Shown here: piece after piece, positions 23,241-35,700 of the stretch
Numbering within the stretch: position 1 is the first letter of the stretch
Layout: every line of letters starts with the position of its first letter
From: Macrostomum hystrix
Taxonomy: Eukaryota; Platyhelminthes; Macrostomidae
Direction: 5' to 3'
DNA length: 64,000 nt
NCBI GenBank assembly: GCA_950097015.1
Contig: CATNEN010000037.1
Span: forward strand, 558,001 to 622,000
Program-made: the position numbers and the translations under genes
Notes under the pieces: generated by a model
What the model saw: only the letters and a program-made list of their open reading frames with translations
Told to the model about the DNA's origin: nothing
Databases searched by the model: none

Positions 23241-23774
23241 ATCTCTTCCATGTCTTATTTCACAGTTAATGCGGTCCGCTTTTATGTTTTGGATTCTGTA
23301 ATTTGGCCAGCATGGTATTAAAGGTTGCCGACCCCTCATCTACCATAATCCCCAGAACAGAAGCAAGCGAATGAAAAATTGCTTTACCAGCTCTGAGCTC
23401 CCGTAGGGCTTATTCTCTGAACTCAACAGTGACAGACAGGTGGGCTATGCTGGGGTTGGAAATACACATATATACCCACACGCAGTTTATATTTGTTAGA
23501 AAAAAGCTACTCATATTGAGCACTGAGCAGTGTGTTGGCAGGAGCCAAAGATCCAGTTCTTACTTGAGGAATTCACGCACTGAATGGAAGCAGCAGCGAA
23601 AGCGGTCGCCATGGAAACAAGCGACACACCTCTCACCTCCGCATCTCACTATTCTCACTCTTTAACTCCATCGCCAAAGCAGTTTCTCTTGCCAATGAGC
23701 AATGTCTGCCTATCCGTATTTCACGCATTTAACATAAGCTGGAGACAAAGGGTCTGAGGGGCGACAGAAAAGAA

Positions 23775-26700
23775 ATGCAACTGGCTTCGATCGCTGGAAA
23801 GCCTACGGAGGAAGCAGCTTATATTCCACTGAAGATGGCAGACGCTGCTGACTGCCGCATCGGGGAAGTCAGTTCTGATGACGATGAGGCGGCCAGTACC
23901 TCCGGCAGTTGCACTGATTTGGACGTCAGCGGTATGTGCTTCGGATTTGGTAGCTCAAAATCTCCCAATTTCAGATTTGGTAGCTCAAAATCTCCCCATT
24001 TGCGGATTTGGTAGCTCAAAATCTCCCCATTTGCGGATTTGGTAGCTCAAAATCTCCCCATTTGCGGATTTGGTAGCTCAAAATCTCCCGATTGCGGATT
24101 TGGTAGCTCAAAATCTCCCGATTGCGGATTTGGTAGCTCAAAATCTCCCAATTGCGGATTTGGTAGCTCAAAATCTCCCCATTTGCGGATTTGGTAGCTC
24201 AAAATCTCCCAATTGCGGATTTGGTAGCTCAAAATCTCCCCATTTGCGGATTTGGTAGCTCAAAATCTCCCAATTGCGGATTTGGTAGCTCAAAATCTCC
24301 CCATTTGCGGATTTGGTAGCTCAAAATCTCCCAATTGCGGATTTGGTAGCTCAAAATCTCCCCATTTGCGGATTTGGTAGCTCAAAATCTCCCAATTGCG
24401 GATTTGGTAGCTCAAAATCTCCCCATTTGCGGATTTGGTAGCTCAAAATCTCCCAATTGCGGATTTGGTAGCTCAAAATCTCCCAATTGCGGATTTGGTA
24501 GCTCAAAATCTCCCCATTTGCGGATTTGGTAGCTCAAAATCTCCCAATTGCGGATTTGGTAGCTCAAAATCTCCCAATTGCGGATTTGGTAGCTCAAAAT
24601 CTCCCAATTGCGGATTTGGTAGCTCAAAATCTCCCCATTGCGGATTTGGTAGCTCAAAATCTCCCATTTGCGGATTTGGTAGCTCAAAATCTCCCAATTG
24701 CGGATTTGGTAGCTCAAAATCTCCCAATTGCGGATTTGGTAGCTCAAAATCTCCCATTTGCGGATTTGGTAGCTCAAAATCTCCCAATTGCGGATTTGGT
24801 AGCTCAAAATCTCCCATTTGCGGATTTGGTAGCTCAAAATCTCCCAATTGCGGATTTGGTAGCTCAAAATCTCCCCATTTGCGGATTTGGTAGCTCAAAA
24901 TCTCCCAATTGCGGATTTGGTAGCTCAAAATCTCCCCATTGCGGATTTGGTAGCTCAAAATCTCCCATTTGCGGATTTGGTAGCTCAAAATCTCCCCATT
25001 TGCGGATTTGGTAGCTCAAAATCTCCCAATTGCGGATTTGGTAGCTCAAAATCTCCCAATTGCGGATTTGGTAGCTCAAAATCTCCCCATTTGCGGATTT
25101 GGTAGCTCAAAATCTCCCAATTGCGGATTTGGTAGCTCAAAATCTCCCCATTTGCGGATTTGGTAGCTCAAAATCTCCCCATTTGCGGATTTGGTAGCTC
25201 AAAATCTCCCAATTGCGGATTTGGTAGCTCAAAATCTCCCCATTTGCGGATTTGGTAGCTCAAAATCTCCCCATTTGCGGATTTGGTAGCTCAAAATCTC
25301 CCAATTGCGGATTTGGTAGCTCAAAATCTCCCCATTTGCGGATTTGATAGCTCAAAATCTCCCGATTGCGGATTTGGTAGCTCAAAATCTCCCCATTTGC
25401 GGATTTGGTAGCTCAAAATCTCCCAATTGCGGATTTGGTAGCTCAAAATCTCCCCATTTGCGGATTTGGTAGCTCAAAATCTCCCAATTGCGGATTTGGT
25501 AGCTCAAAATCTCCCAATTGCGGATTTGGTAGCTCAAAATCTCCCCATTTGCGGATTTGGTAGCTCAAAATCTCCCAATTGCGGATTTGGTAGCTCAAAA
25601 TCTCCCAATTGCGGATTTGGTAGCTCAAAATCTCCCCATTGCGGATTTGGTAGCTCAAAATCTCCCATTTGCGGATTTGGTAGCTCAAAATCTCCCCATT
25701 TGCGGATTTGGTAGCTCAAAATCTCCCAATTGCGGATTTGGTAGCTCAAAATCTCCCCATTGCGGATTTGGTAGCTCAAAATCTCCCAATTTCAGATTTG
25801 GTAGCTCAAAATCTCCCCATTTGCGGATTTGGTAGCTCAAAATCTCCCAATTGCGGATTTGGTAGCTCAAAATCTCCCCATTGCGGATTTGGTAGCTCAA
25901 AATCTCCCATTTGCGGATTTGGTAGCTCAAAATCTCCCCATTTGCGGATTTGGTAGCTCAAAATCTCCCAATTGCGGATTTGGTAGCTCAAAATCTCCCA
26001 ATTGCGGATTTGGTAGCTCAAAATCTCCCCATTTGCGGATTTGGTAGCTCAAAATCTCCCAATTGCGGATTTGGTAGCTCAAAATCTCCCCATTTGCGGA
26101 TTTGGTAGCTCAAAATCTCCCCATTTGCGGATTTGGTAGCTCAAAATCTCCCAATTGCGGATTTGGTAGCTCAAAATCTCCCACATAAGGGTTCGGAGCT
26201 CAAACTCTTCCCAATTAGGTAGATTCAGAGTATAGAGGTTGGTAGTTCGAATTCTGGAGTATCAGAGTTGAGATAAAAGTACACGCGCTAGACTGCCGGC
26301 AGGCTACGCCCTCACAAGTGTTAAAAAAGCAAACATTCAAATTTTTGTTTGCAAAGAAAGCAATTTCCGTGCCTACTCTGCTTTTGCCACCTGTCCGTCT
26401 CGGACCGGTTTGGGTGTAGAGGTAGAGTCGATAACAAGAAGGGATGTATAAATAGCTGTACAGGGAATAGCAGCCCAAGGTTTGCTCGCGACGAAATGGT
26501 TACTATGTACGAAACAGACTGTATTTGTTGCAACTTTACTCGGTCTAGAATTATTTTATTTTGCCTGCAGAAAGGAACTGGAGTGCTCTGCGCGATATTT
26601 TAGCGACGAGGTTTCGGTAAAAATTGGTTTCAGGAACATGAGTTAAATATTGCATTCAGTTTTCCATACTTGGTTAATACTTGGCTGTACTTGGTTAATT

Positions 26701-29700
26701 TCACAGCCGAAGCAGCAGAGGCGCTTCAACCAGTGTCGACATTGACACGCCGGCGACGCTACCAACAGTTGAGCGAACGCGGCCTGACGCGCAGCCAGAC
26801 TGTCTACGCCGTGCTGTGCACCGGCGACGCCGAGCCGTCGTCGAATTCGGCGAAATCCGCCGCCGCCTCGTCGGCAGCGATGCAGAATCGAGTGCTGGAA
26901 GGGCTGGGCAAGAGGGCGCTCAGCCTGGCTGGGCGATACTTGGGTCCGGCTTCGTTTAGGCCGGTGGGACGGGCGCTGCGGGTGAGCGTTTGGATGGGTG
27001 TCGAGGGAATGAGGATTGGGGTGGTGGGTGTCGAGGGAATGAGGATTGGGGCTGTGGGTGTCAAGGGTATGAGAATTGGGGTGGTGGGTGTCGAGGGTAT
27101 GAGAATTGGGGTGGTGGGTGTCGAGGGTATAAGAATTGGGGTGGTGGTTGTCGAGGGAATGAGAATTGGGGTTGTGGGTGTCGAGGGAATGAGAATTGGG
27201 GTTGTGGGTGTCGAGGGAATGAGAATTGGGGTTGTGGTTGTCGAGGGAATGAGAATTGGGGTTTTGGGTGTCGAGGGAATGAGAATTGGGGTTGTGGGTG
27301 TCGAGGGAATGAGAATTGGGGTTGTGGTTGTCGAGGGAATGAGAATTGGGGTTGTGGGTGTCGAGGGAATGAGAATTGGGGTGGTGGGTGTCGAGGGAAT
27401 GAGAATTGGGGTTGTGGGTGTCGAGGGTAGGATTGGGGTGGTTGGTACTGAGTGGAAAACGATGGTTGAAAATTGAGGTGGTGGTTGTCGGGTGTTTGTG
27501 TTGAGTTGGGTTGTGATCAATTAGGCCATAACCGCAAACTCAATTCTCTCCCTGGACAGGTGAATGATCACGTGACCAGTTTGGACTTCTCTCACAACGG
27601 TCTTGAAGCGGAAGGCATGCTGCACTTATCCAAGGTGCTCAGGAATAACAAATCTGTTCAAGAGTTGGTGAGCACGGCTTTGTTGATTATTTGATTAGCA
27701 GACTCCACAATGATCTAATCCTAAACTTTTTGCTACATTTCTTCCAAGAATCTTTCCGGTAACAACATCGGCGACAAGGGTGCCATCGCCATCGCCGACT
27801 TGATGAAGCACAACTCCGCCATCCAGGTGCTGGACATTAGTGGTGAGACGCTTGATCTGCCGCGATTCTACCGCAAACCAGTTTAGATCAGTCTATAGCC
27901 TAGGAGTTGGTTATGGTATTTACTTTAATGAAACCTACGATCAATTTATTTATCAATCAGTAAGAAAAATCAACATATCATTCAGTCAATCAACAAATCA
28001 TCTAGTCAACCAATCAATCAATCGAAGCAGACAACAGAATCGGCGACTCGGGTGGTAAATTCCTGGCCCTGGGCATCGAGCAGAGCGACTCGATTCGCCG
28101 ACTGCGCCTGGACCGCAACTGCCTGTCAGAGTCTGGCGGGCTGCACATCGGCCGGGCTCTTGCCGAGAATTTCGTCCTAGAAGAGCTAGACATCAGCTGG
28201 TGCCGGGTCCGTCGGCTCGGAGCTGTTGCCCTCTGCCAGGGTGTCGGCAGGAATGTCCAACTGAACAGGTGCGTAGCCTAGGGTTGTACCTAGGGTTGCA
28301 GCCTAGGGTTGTAGCCTAGGGTTGTAGCCTAGGGTTGTAGCGTAGGGTTGTAGCCTAGGGTTGTAGCCTAGGGTTGTAGCCTAGGGTTGTAGCCTAGGGT
28401 TGTAGCCTAGGGTTGTAGCCTAGGGTTGTAGCCTAGGGTTGTAGCCTAGGGTTGTAGCCTAGGGTTGTAGCCTAGGGTTGTAGCCTAAGGGTTGCAGCCT
28501 AGGGTTGTAGTCTAGGGTTGCAGCCTAGGGTTGTAGCCTAGGGTTGTAGCCTAGGGTTGTAGCCTAGGGTTGTAGCCTAGGGTTGTAGCCTAAGGGTTGC
28601 AGCCTAGGGTTGTAGCCTAGGGTTGTAGCGTAGGGTTGTAGCCTAGGGTTGTAGCGTAGGGTTGCAGCCTAGGGTTGTAGTCTAGGGTTGCAGCCTAGGG
28701 TTGTAGCCTAGGGTTGTAGCCTAGGGTTGTAGCCTAGGGTTGTAGCCTAGGGTTGTAGCCTAAGGGTTGCAGCCTAGGGTTGTAGCCTAGGGTTGTAGCG
28801 TAGGGTTGTAGCCTAGGGTTGTAGCGTAGGGTTGTAGCCTAGGGTTGTAGCGTAGGGTTGTAGCCTAGGGTTGTAGCGTAGGGTTGTAGCCTAGGGTTGT
28901 AGCCTAGGGTTGTAGCCTAGGGTTGTAGCCTAAGGGTTGCAGCCTAGGGTTGTAGCCTAGGGTTGTAGCGTAGGGTTGTAGCCTAGGGTTGTAGCGTAGG
29001 GTTGTAGCCTAGGGTTGTAGCCTAAGGGTTGCAGCCTAGGGTTGTAGCCTAGGGTTGTAGCGTAGGGTTGTAGCCTAGGGTTGTAGCCTAGGGTTGTAGC
29101 CTAGGGTTGTAGCCTAGGGTTGTAGCGTAGGGTTGTAGCCTAGGGTTGTAGTCTAAGGGTTGCAGCCTAGGGTTGTAGTCTAGGGTTGCAGCCTAGGGTT
29201 GTAGCCTAGGGTTGTAGCCTAGGGTTGCAACCTAGGGTTGTAGCCTAAGGTATTCAAAGGATCGAATTCTAAGGAACACAAAGTGAATAGTGCCACACAT
29301 TGGTGCCACTAGACCTAGAGGAGGCAATTCTGCCCATTTGAGAATATCAGAGATACCGCCATCACAGATTGCACGACAAGTCCCCAGGCCTGACAAGTCA
29401 GGGACGTGAGTTCTTTTCTGGGAACACAGATAAGTTACAGATAAAGGGAAATGAATTGAAAGTTCTGGGAAATCCCGCGTGCCAGTGCCAGTATTATAGG
29501 GGTTCACATTCAGGCGAAAGAAGCCTGGGCATGGTGCATGACCGCAATGTGCGTTTCGCTGACGGTGCAGGTCGCCAGGATGCAGCTAAAGTGCTGGACG
29601 GTGTCCATGTCGCACATTAGCCGCCGAGCGTGGGTGAAGGTGCAGCCTGCTTCTTCCCCACCTGCAGCTCCAGTAAGCAGGAAAAGCGGTTCGGCGGGTG

Positions 29701-32700
29701 CATCGGCGACACGCACTGGTCGTAGGCGGACAAATACACTGCCGGCTGACTCAGAAATGCTCTCGACTCTTGCGAAGTCAAGAGCAGCGTCGGGGACCAC
29801 GTCCGCAAAAGTTCCGACGAAGCACGTGACCGTGCGCAGGTGCGCCAAACTCGGCCGAAACACCTCCAGGGCAAAGCCGTTAGGTAGTACAGCGCGGCGA
29901 AATTTTCCTGGGGACTGTCGAATGGGGCACTGAAGCATCAACCCTTCGACGATCCGGCGATCATCAGCATCTTCCTGACCAGCTGGCAGTTGGCTGGACC
30001 CCAGAAGTCGGCGGCAGGCACTGTCTGCTTCGACGATGTTGCGCAGCTCTGGACCAAGGCGTTTGCGGCCATGCAGCCTAGACAGCAGCCTGTAGTGCTG
30101 AGCTTCAAAAAGACTGGCTGAGAGGCGATGCACTGGCCCGAATTGCAGCGCGAAGTCAGCCATGTGCTCGCAGACCATATGCGCATTGTAGGTAAGGGCG
30201 CGTCGCGAGTAAAGGATTGGCAGCTGTTGCAGAAAGCGGCGCAGTGTCGCTTTGCACTTATGAACCTCCGCCAGAGGGGCACCGTCTAGAGTGAGCCAGA
30301 AAAAATGCAGACGACAGCGCCAACAGATGCTGCGCATAGGCTTCATCTAGCACTGCTGGTAGCACCATAGGCCAATACAGCAGCAACCAGGCCTCAAACT
30401 CATGGCCCCTGAAGTGCTTCAGGTCGTTCAGAGACCGAGGCGCACGCTGGACGCACTTTCCCGGCACCTTAATTGCCGAAGTCAGTCGGTCAACAGCGGC
30501 GATAGTACCTCGGTAGTCAGGATTTCCTGTGTGGTTATTGGATGCGGTGAAATGTCAATGTGTAACACGCGGTGTTTGGCGGTGGGAAACCAGATTCTAC
30601 GAAGGCCCCGTGAGGCCGTGCTTGTTGTATTTGTCAGTTGCGATTACGTAATCAGCGATGTACAGTAAATGAACGATGTTAAACGAACGAACAGTAAATA
30701 CGATAGAATGATTCAGAAAATTATTAGAAATATTCCTACAATGTTACCATTCAAAAACTGCCTCAAAGGCCAGGAATAAAAACCATTACAAATGGAAGTA
30801 GCGCATATTGGCAAGTGTGTGTATGTATACTGCTGCCTGCACTTACGGCCTTAGGGTCCAATTTGCTCTTATGGAAAAGCTGCAGCATCAGGTACTTGAC
30901 CAGGGTGCAGGTACTGGTGCAGGTGCAGGTAGCATGGAGGAGTGTCGCCGACGTAGTCGAGGCCTGGCAGGTGGTACAAAGGGGACACACCCTTAACACC
31001 AAGCAGGTTGTCGACGTTCCGCGGTCGAATTCGTGCCAGGTGGACCGTGTCTGCGAGAGTGCGCCGCCTGACATTATTGCAACCCTCCCGCCTGGCACAT
31101 TCCAAGTCTGCCATTGAGACGTCGGGCGGAAAAAACCTGACGGTCCGGCCTGACTCCTCGACACTGCTGATGCTGATGTAGCACTTGTCGCAACCATTCG
31201 TCCCGTTGTGCTGCATCAGGCACACAGCTTCCGCTCTCTGTGGCGCGTCCATCAGGAAGGTCAGCGGATGCAGGCGTAATACTCCAGCTTGCCTGCCGTC
31301 CGCTCCGCCTCCGGTCGAGTACTGGACTCCGAGTGTCTGCAGAGCGGCAAGATGGTCCACGAGCATAGGCAAGAATGCCATGCAGCCCAGTTTCCGCCGT
31401 CCGCACCAGAAGCCTCCAGTCACGATGAACTCGGACTTTCGGCGATCTGGAACCTCAGTGACGCACGCGTACACTGAGCAAATACTCATAGGGGAAGTCC
31501 GGAAAACCTGTTACGTCGGTGGAAGGACAGTAGAACACAGTATAGAGGACAGTAAGACACTTTAGTTGTCTTAAAAGGAAAAACAAAAAGTATTATATAT
31601 ATATGAATATGCATAGGAATTACCTGAAAACTGTCAATATTGGCCGTGTAACTTAAATCGCATCGTTCGGCAATGGGGATACGACCTTGAAGGCTTTGTA
31701 TCCGGTTGAGCTCCCCAGATGCAACAAGTTGTCATCGGCCGACTGGTCAACCGGAAAGAAAGCGCAGCGCAGCAAGCCCTCCACCTCGATGAGGTGCCGC
31801 AACTGGCCGGCGATTTCGCACATCCAGAATGTGCCCCTGGAGGCGTCATGCGTCACGTCGGTGCTTCAAGCTGGGCATTGCTGGGCAACATTCGCATTCT
31901 CAAGCGGCGCGAGGCACTGCATGCAGAACACATGTTCCTGCAGCAATCCTGCAGCAGATGAAGGCAGCCGCGTTCGCTCAGGAAGAATTTCTCCGATCAG
32001 CTTGAGAATGGCGCTTTGTGCCCGCTGACTCAGTCTGTGGCGCTGCGTCAACTTGTAAAATCTGCCTAGGAAGCTTCCAAACGTGTGCCGGCAGCCAGGG
32101 TATAGAGGCTCATGCTGACCGGCCTGCTCATCGTCGGCACCCTCAAAAGGCTCCTGCTCCCCACCGTCAGGCTCATCAGCCTCTTCAGCTTCCTCCCCAT
32201 CTTCCCGAGCGGCAATACTGGCGATGTCGTCCAGCAAGCTCCAATTGACGGACTCGTCACCGGCCCATTCTTCTAATGCCGTGACCGCAGCTGCTGCATC
32301 TTCCTCTCTAACATCCACGTCCATGTGGAAGTCGGCCTGATCATCATCAGCACCTATTTCAGCAGCAGCTCCATCGGCAGCCTGCTTACGACGCCGTCGT
32401 GACTGCCGCTGGTACCGCGCCATCCGGTCACGCTGCATCGCCAGGGCCTGCTGATCGTCGGCTAACTGCTGACGGCGCCCGAATTATATTCTCGGTGCTG
32501 CTCGCGTCGATCGGCCGTTAATTAATGTATTGTAATATATTTATATCAACTTTATATTAGCACTTGAGCGAGGCTTAGAGTGCGGCACGAAATGTAAAGA
32601 ATTAAGGTATCCGGAAATCGACAAAATCCCAAAACCCTGAAAGGCCCTATTCTCAGCTCCATCTACAGCTCCCGCAAGTGAGGAGGAACAAGAGGGCCCT

Positions 32701-35700
32701 GTGTACGTTGACGTAGCGGAATGCGGAAGAAGTCGTCATTATCGGAGTCCGAGGCATCACGGCGGTGCTCCCGCTCGGCGTCCTGCGCCAGCAGCTGCTC
32801 ATCTCGCTCGTTAATGCGCCGGAGCCTTTCCTCCTCACGGCGTTGTTGAAGGAGTACAAACTGCTGTTCTAGCAGCTGCTCCTGCTGCTGCAGTATGCCG
32901 CGCTGTCGCTCCAGGACCTCCCTCTGGTCCCGGAGATCGGCCTCCACGCCGTCGAGGCTGCGCCTGTCCTCATGCCCCAAACCGGGATACATGAGATCCC
33001 AGAGTTGCTGGTTGGAGCTGCCCATATCAAGAGCGCGCTGCCGTTGCTGCTCCTGAACATCCAGCTGCCGGGCGTTGGCAGAAAAGGGTTGATTGAATGA
33101 GCTCGACATCAGGGGGGTCGAAAAGGCAGTCGCTGAAATCTACAGTATACTTTAGATGGTGAATGTACCCCAATATCGTCACGTCTCATTGTAATTCCCC
33201 CTACTTCTCCCGCGTACTGCTCCCGTCAATCGTTGCCCTCTGTTGTTCGCGCTGCTGTTCCCGGATGGCGTGCTCCTGCCTTTTCAGGTGTGTCTACTCT
33301 CCTAGATGTTTTGTACCTCCCCCTAGCGCTCCGGTGGCTCCGACTGCACAGAGGGGACAGGGGATGGCGGTTCCGGTGACGTGGCGTGCGGCGACGCCGA
33401 CACAACTACATCCGGAGGAGGGGGAGAAGGAAGCCGAAGTGCGAGTGGCTCATCAGACTCTGGCTGGCCAGCTCGCTAGCGGTCCTCTCCCGTCCAGGCG
33501 GCGATGCGGCTGGGGACCCTGGTCGTGTCGGCGCCATCTCGATGATGACATGGTCCAATAATGCAGACCAGTCAATCGGACTGCCGTCACTGCCCTGGGC
33601 CATCTGTAAACTAGCGTAGTTACAGGCTATACTAGCTTGCGAGCTCGAGTCAGACCAAGCACATTCGAATGTCAAATACCTCAAATAGCTATGCGACCAT
33701 GCATGCTGTCAGTACAGTAACAGACATTATGCGCTGTTCGAATAGTTTCATGCATGTGCAGTACGTTGAAGCACACTGCACATTATTATAATAATATTTT
33801 GGGTACCTGTTGCTTCGATCAGTGTACGCACCTGCAGGTTCGACTACTACGTTTGGAGTACTTTCATGTATGGAACCAGTCATATGATGCAGACTGGAAT
33901 ACCTTGCAGGGTAAAATAGTAATATATATTAGTGTTACATATCAGAGTTACGAGTACATGCAATAAGTAGATTAAAATATATTAGCTCACAGAAACTCAC
34001 TTGCGACACTTGACCAGCCATTGAGCAGCTTGAGCCACTTGAGACACTTGACCAGCCATTGAGCAGCTTGAGCCACTTGAGACACTTGACCAGCCATTGA
34101 GCAGCTTGACCCACTTGAGACACTTGACCAGCCATTGAGCAGCTTGACCCACTTGAGACACTTGACCAGCCATTGAGCAGCTTGAGCCACTTGAGACACT
34201 TGACCAGCCATTGAGCAGTGCGAGCCACTTGAGACACTTGACCAGCCATTGAGCAGCTTTACCCACTTGAGACACTTAAACAGCATTTGAGCAGCTTGAC
34301 CCACTTGAGACACTTGAACAGCATTTGAGCAGCTTGACCCACTTGAGACACTTGAACAGCATTTGAGCAGCTTGACCCACTTGAGACACTTAAACAGCAT
34401 TTGAGCAGCTTGACCCACTTGAGACACTTGAACGCATTTGAGCGGTTAGAGCCACTTGAGCCACTTTTTAAACGTACTTGAGCCATCAAAAACATATGAC
34501 CAACTTTTAGGCCGCGTTAGCCTCGAGAGCCGCTGAAAAGTTAAGCAACTTTGGCGCAACTTTTTACACACTTTAGACACCTCACCCGCGCAGGTGGCTC
34601 TAAAATTCTTAAATACGGTCCAAACTGCTAAAAATCTGCGCAAATACTGGTCAAGCTTCTCATATGAGCCGTAAATGACCCACCACGGCGGCTATCAGAA
34701 TTCATCGGGTAGGGTTGTAGCCTAGGGTTGTAGCCTAGGGTTGTAGCCTAGGGTTGTAGCCTAGAGTTGTAGCCTAGGGTTGTAGCCTAGGGTTGCAACC
34801 TAGGGTTGTAGCCTAGGGTTGTAGCCTAGGGTTGTAGCCTAGGGTTGTAGCCTAGGGTTGTAGCCTAGGGTTGTAGCCTAGGGTTGTAGCCTAGGGTTGC
34901 AACCTAGGGTTGTAGCCTAGAGTTGTAGCCTAGAGTTGTAGCCTAGGGTTGTAGCCTAGGGTTTTAGCCTAGGGTTGTAGCCTAGGGTTGTAGCCCAGGG
35001 TTGTAGCCTAGGGTTGTAGCCTAGGGTTGCAACCTAGGGTTGTAGCCCAGGGTTGTAGCCTAGGGTTGCAACCTAGGGTTGTAGCCCAGGGTTGTAGCCT
35101 AGGGTTGTAGCCTAGGGTTGTAGCCTAGGGTTACAACCTAGGGTTGTAGCCCAGGGTTGTAGCCTAGGGTTGTAGCCTAGGGTTGCAACCTAGGGTTGTA
35201 GCCCAGGGTTGTAGCCTAGGGTTGCAACCTAGGGTTGTAGCCCAGGGTTGTAGCCTAGGGTTGTAGCCTAGGGTTGTAGCCTAGGGTTGCAACCTAGGGT
35301 TGTAGCCCAGGGTTGTAGCCTAGGGTTGTAGCCTAGGGTTGCAACCTAGGGTTGTAGCCTAGTGGTTAGAGCGTCAGAATCGCGACTGGAAGGACGGGGG
35401 TTCGATTCCCGACTCCACTGGAACAATTTGTGTCCTTAGCAAGACACTAAAGGGGGTGAGAGGCAGACGTGTTATGCACCACGAGCTCAGGCACCACGGT
35501 CCCTGAGCTCGATTCCTATGGGAGGCCACATTCATTTTGAGGCGCAGCCGCTGAGAGAAGGCCTGGGGGCTTGTCGTGCAATTTTCGCCCTTGAGGCCCA
35601 ACTGCCAAGGCACAGTGATAGTGAAACAAACACTGCCTGACGATGAGAAAGTCGGGGCAGATGTACACACCTGTGTGAGCGTGTATCTGCGTACAGTATC

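Noticed and set aside
24047-26047. Many overlapping frames on both strands suggesting a repetitive protein
   Set aside because: They come from the 30/31-bp intronic array; frames shift at every 31-bp unit and no continuous protein exists.
23940-26190. A CRISPR-like array of regular repeats
   Set aside because: Units are contiguous tandem copies without unique spacers, in an intron of an animal gene.
35345-35420. A functional tRNA gene
   Set aside because: A and B boxes are present but the cloverleaf does not close and the sequence continues into a shared SINE body, so it is a SINE head.
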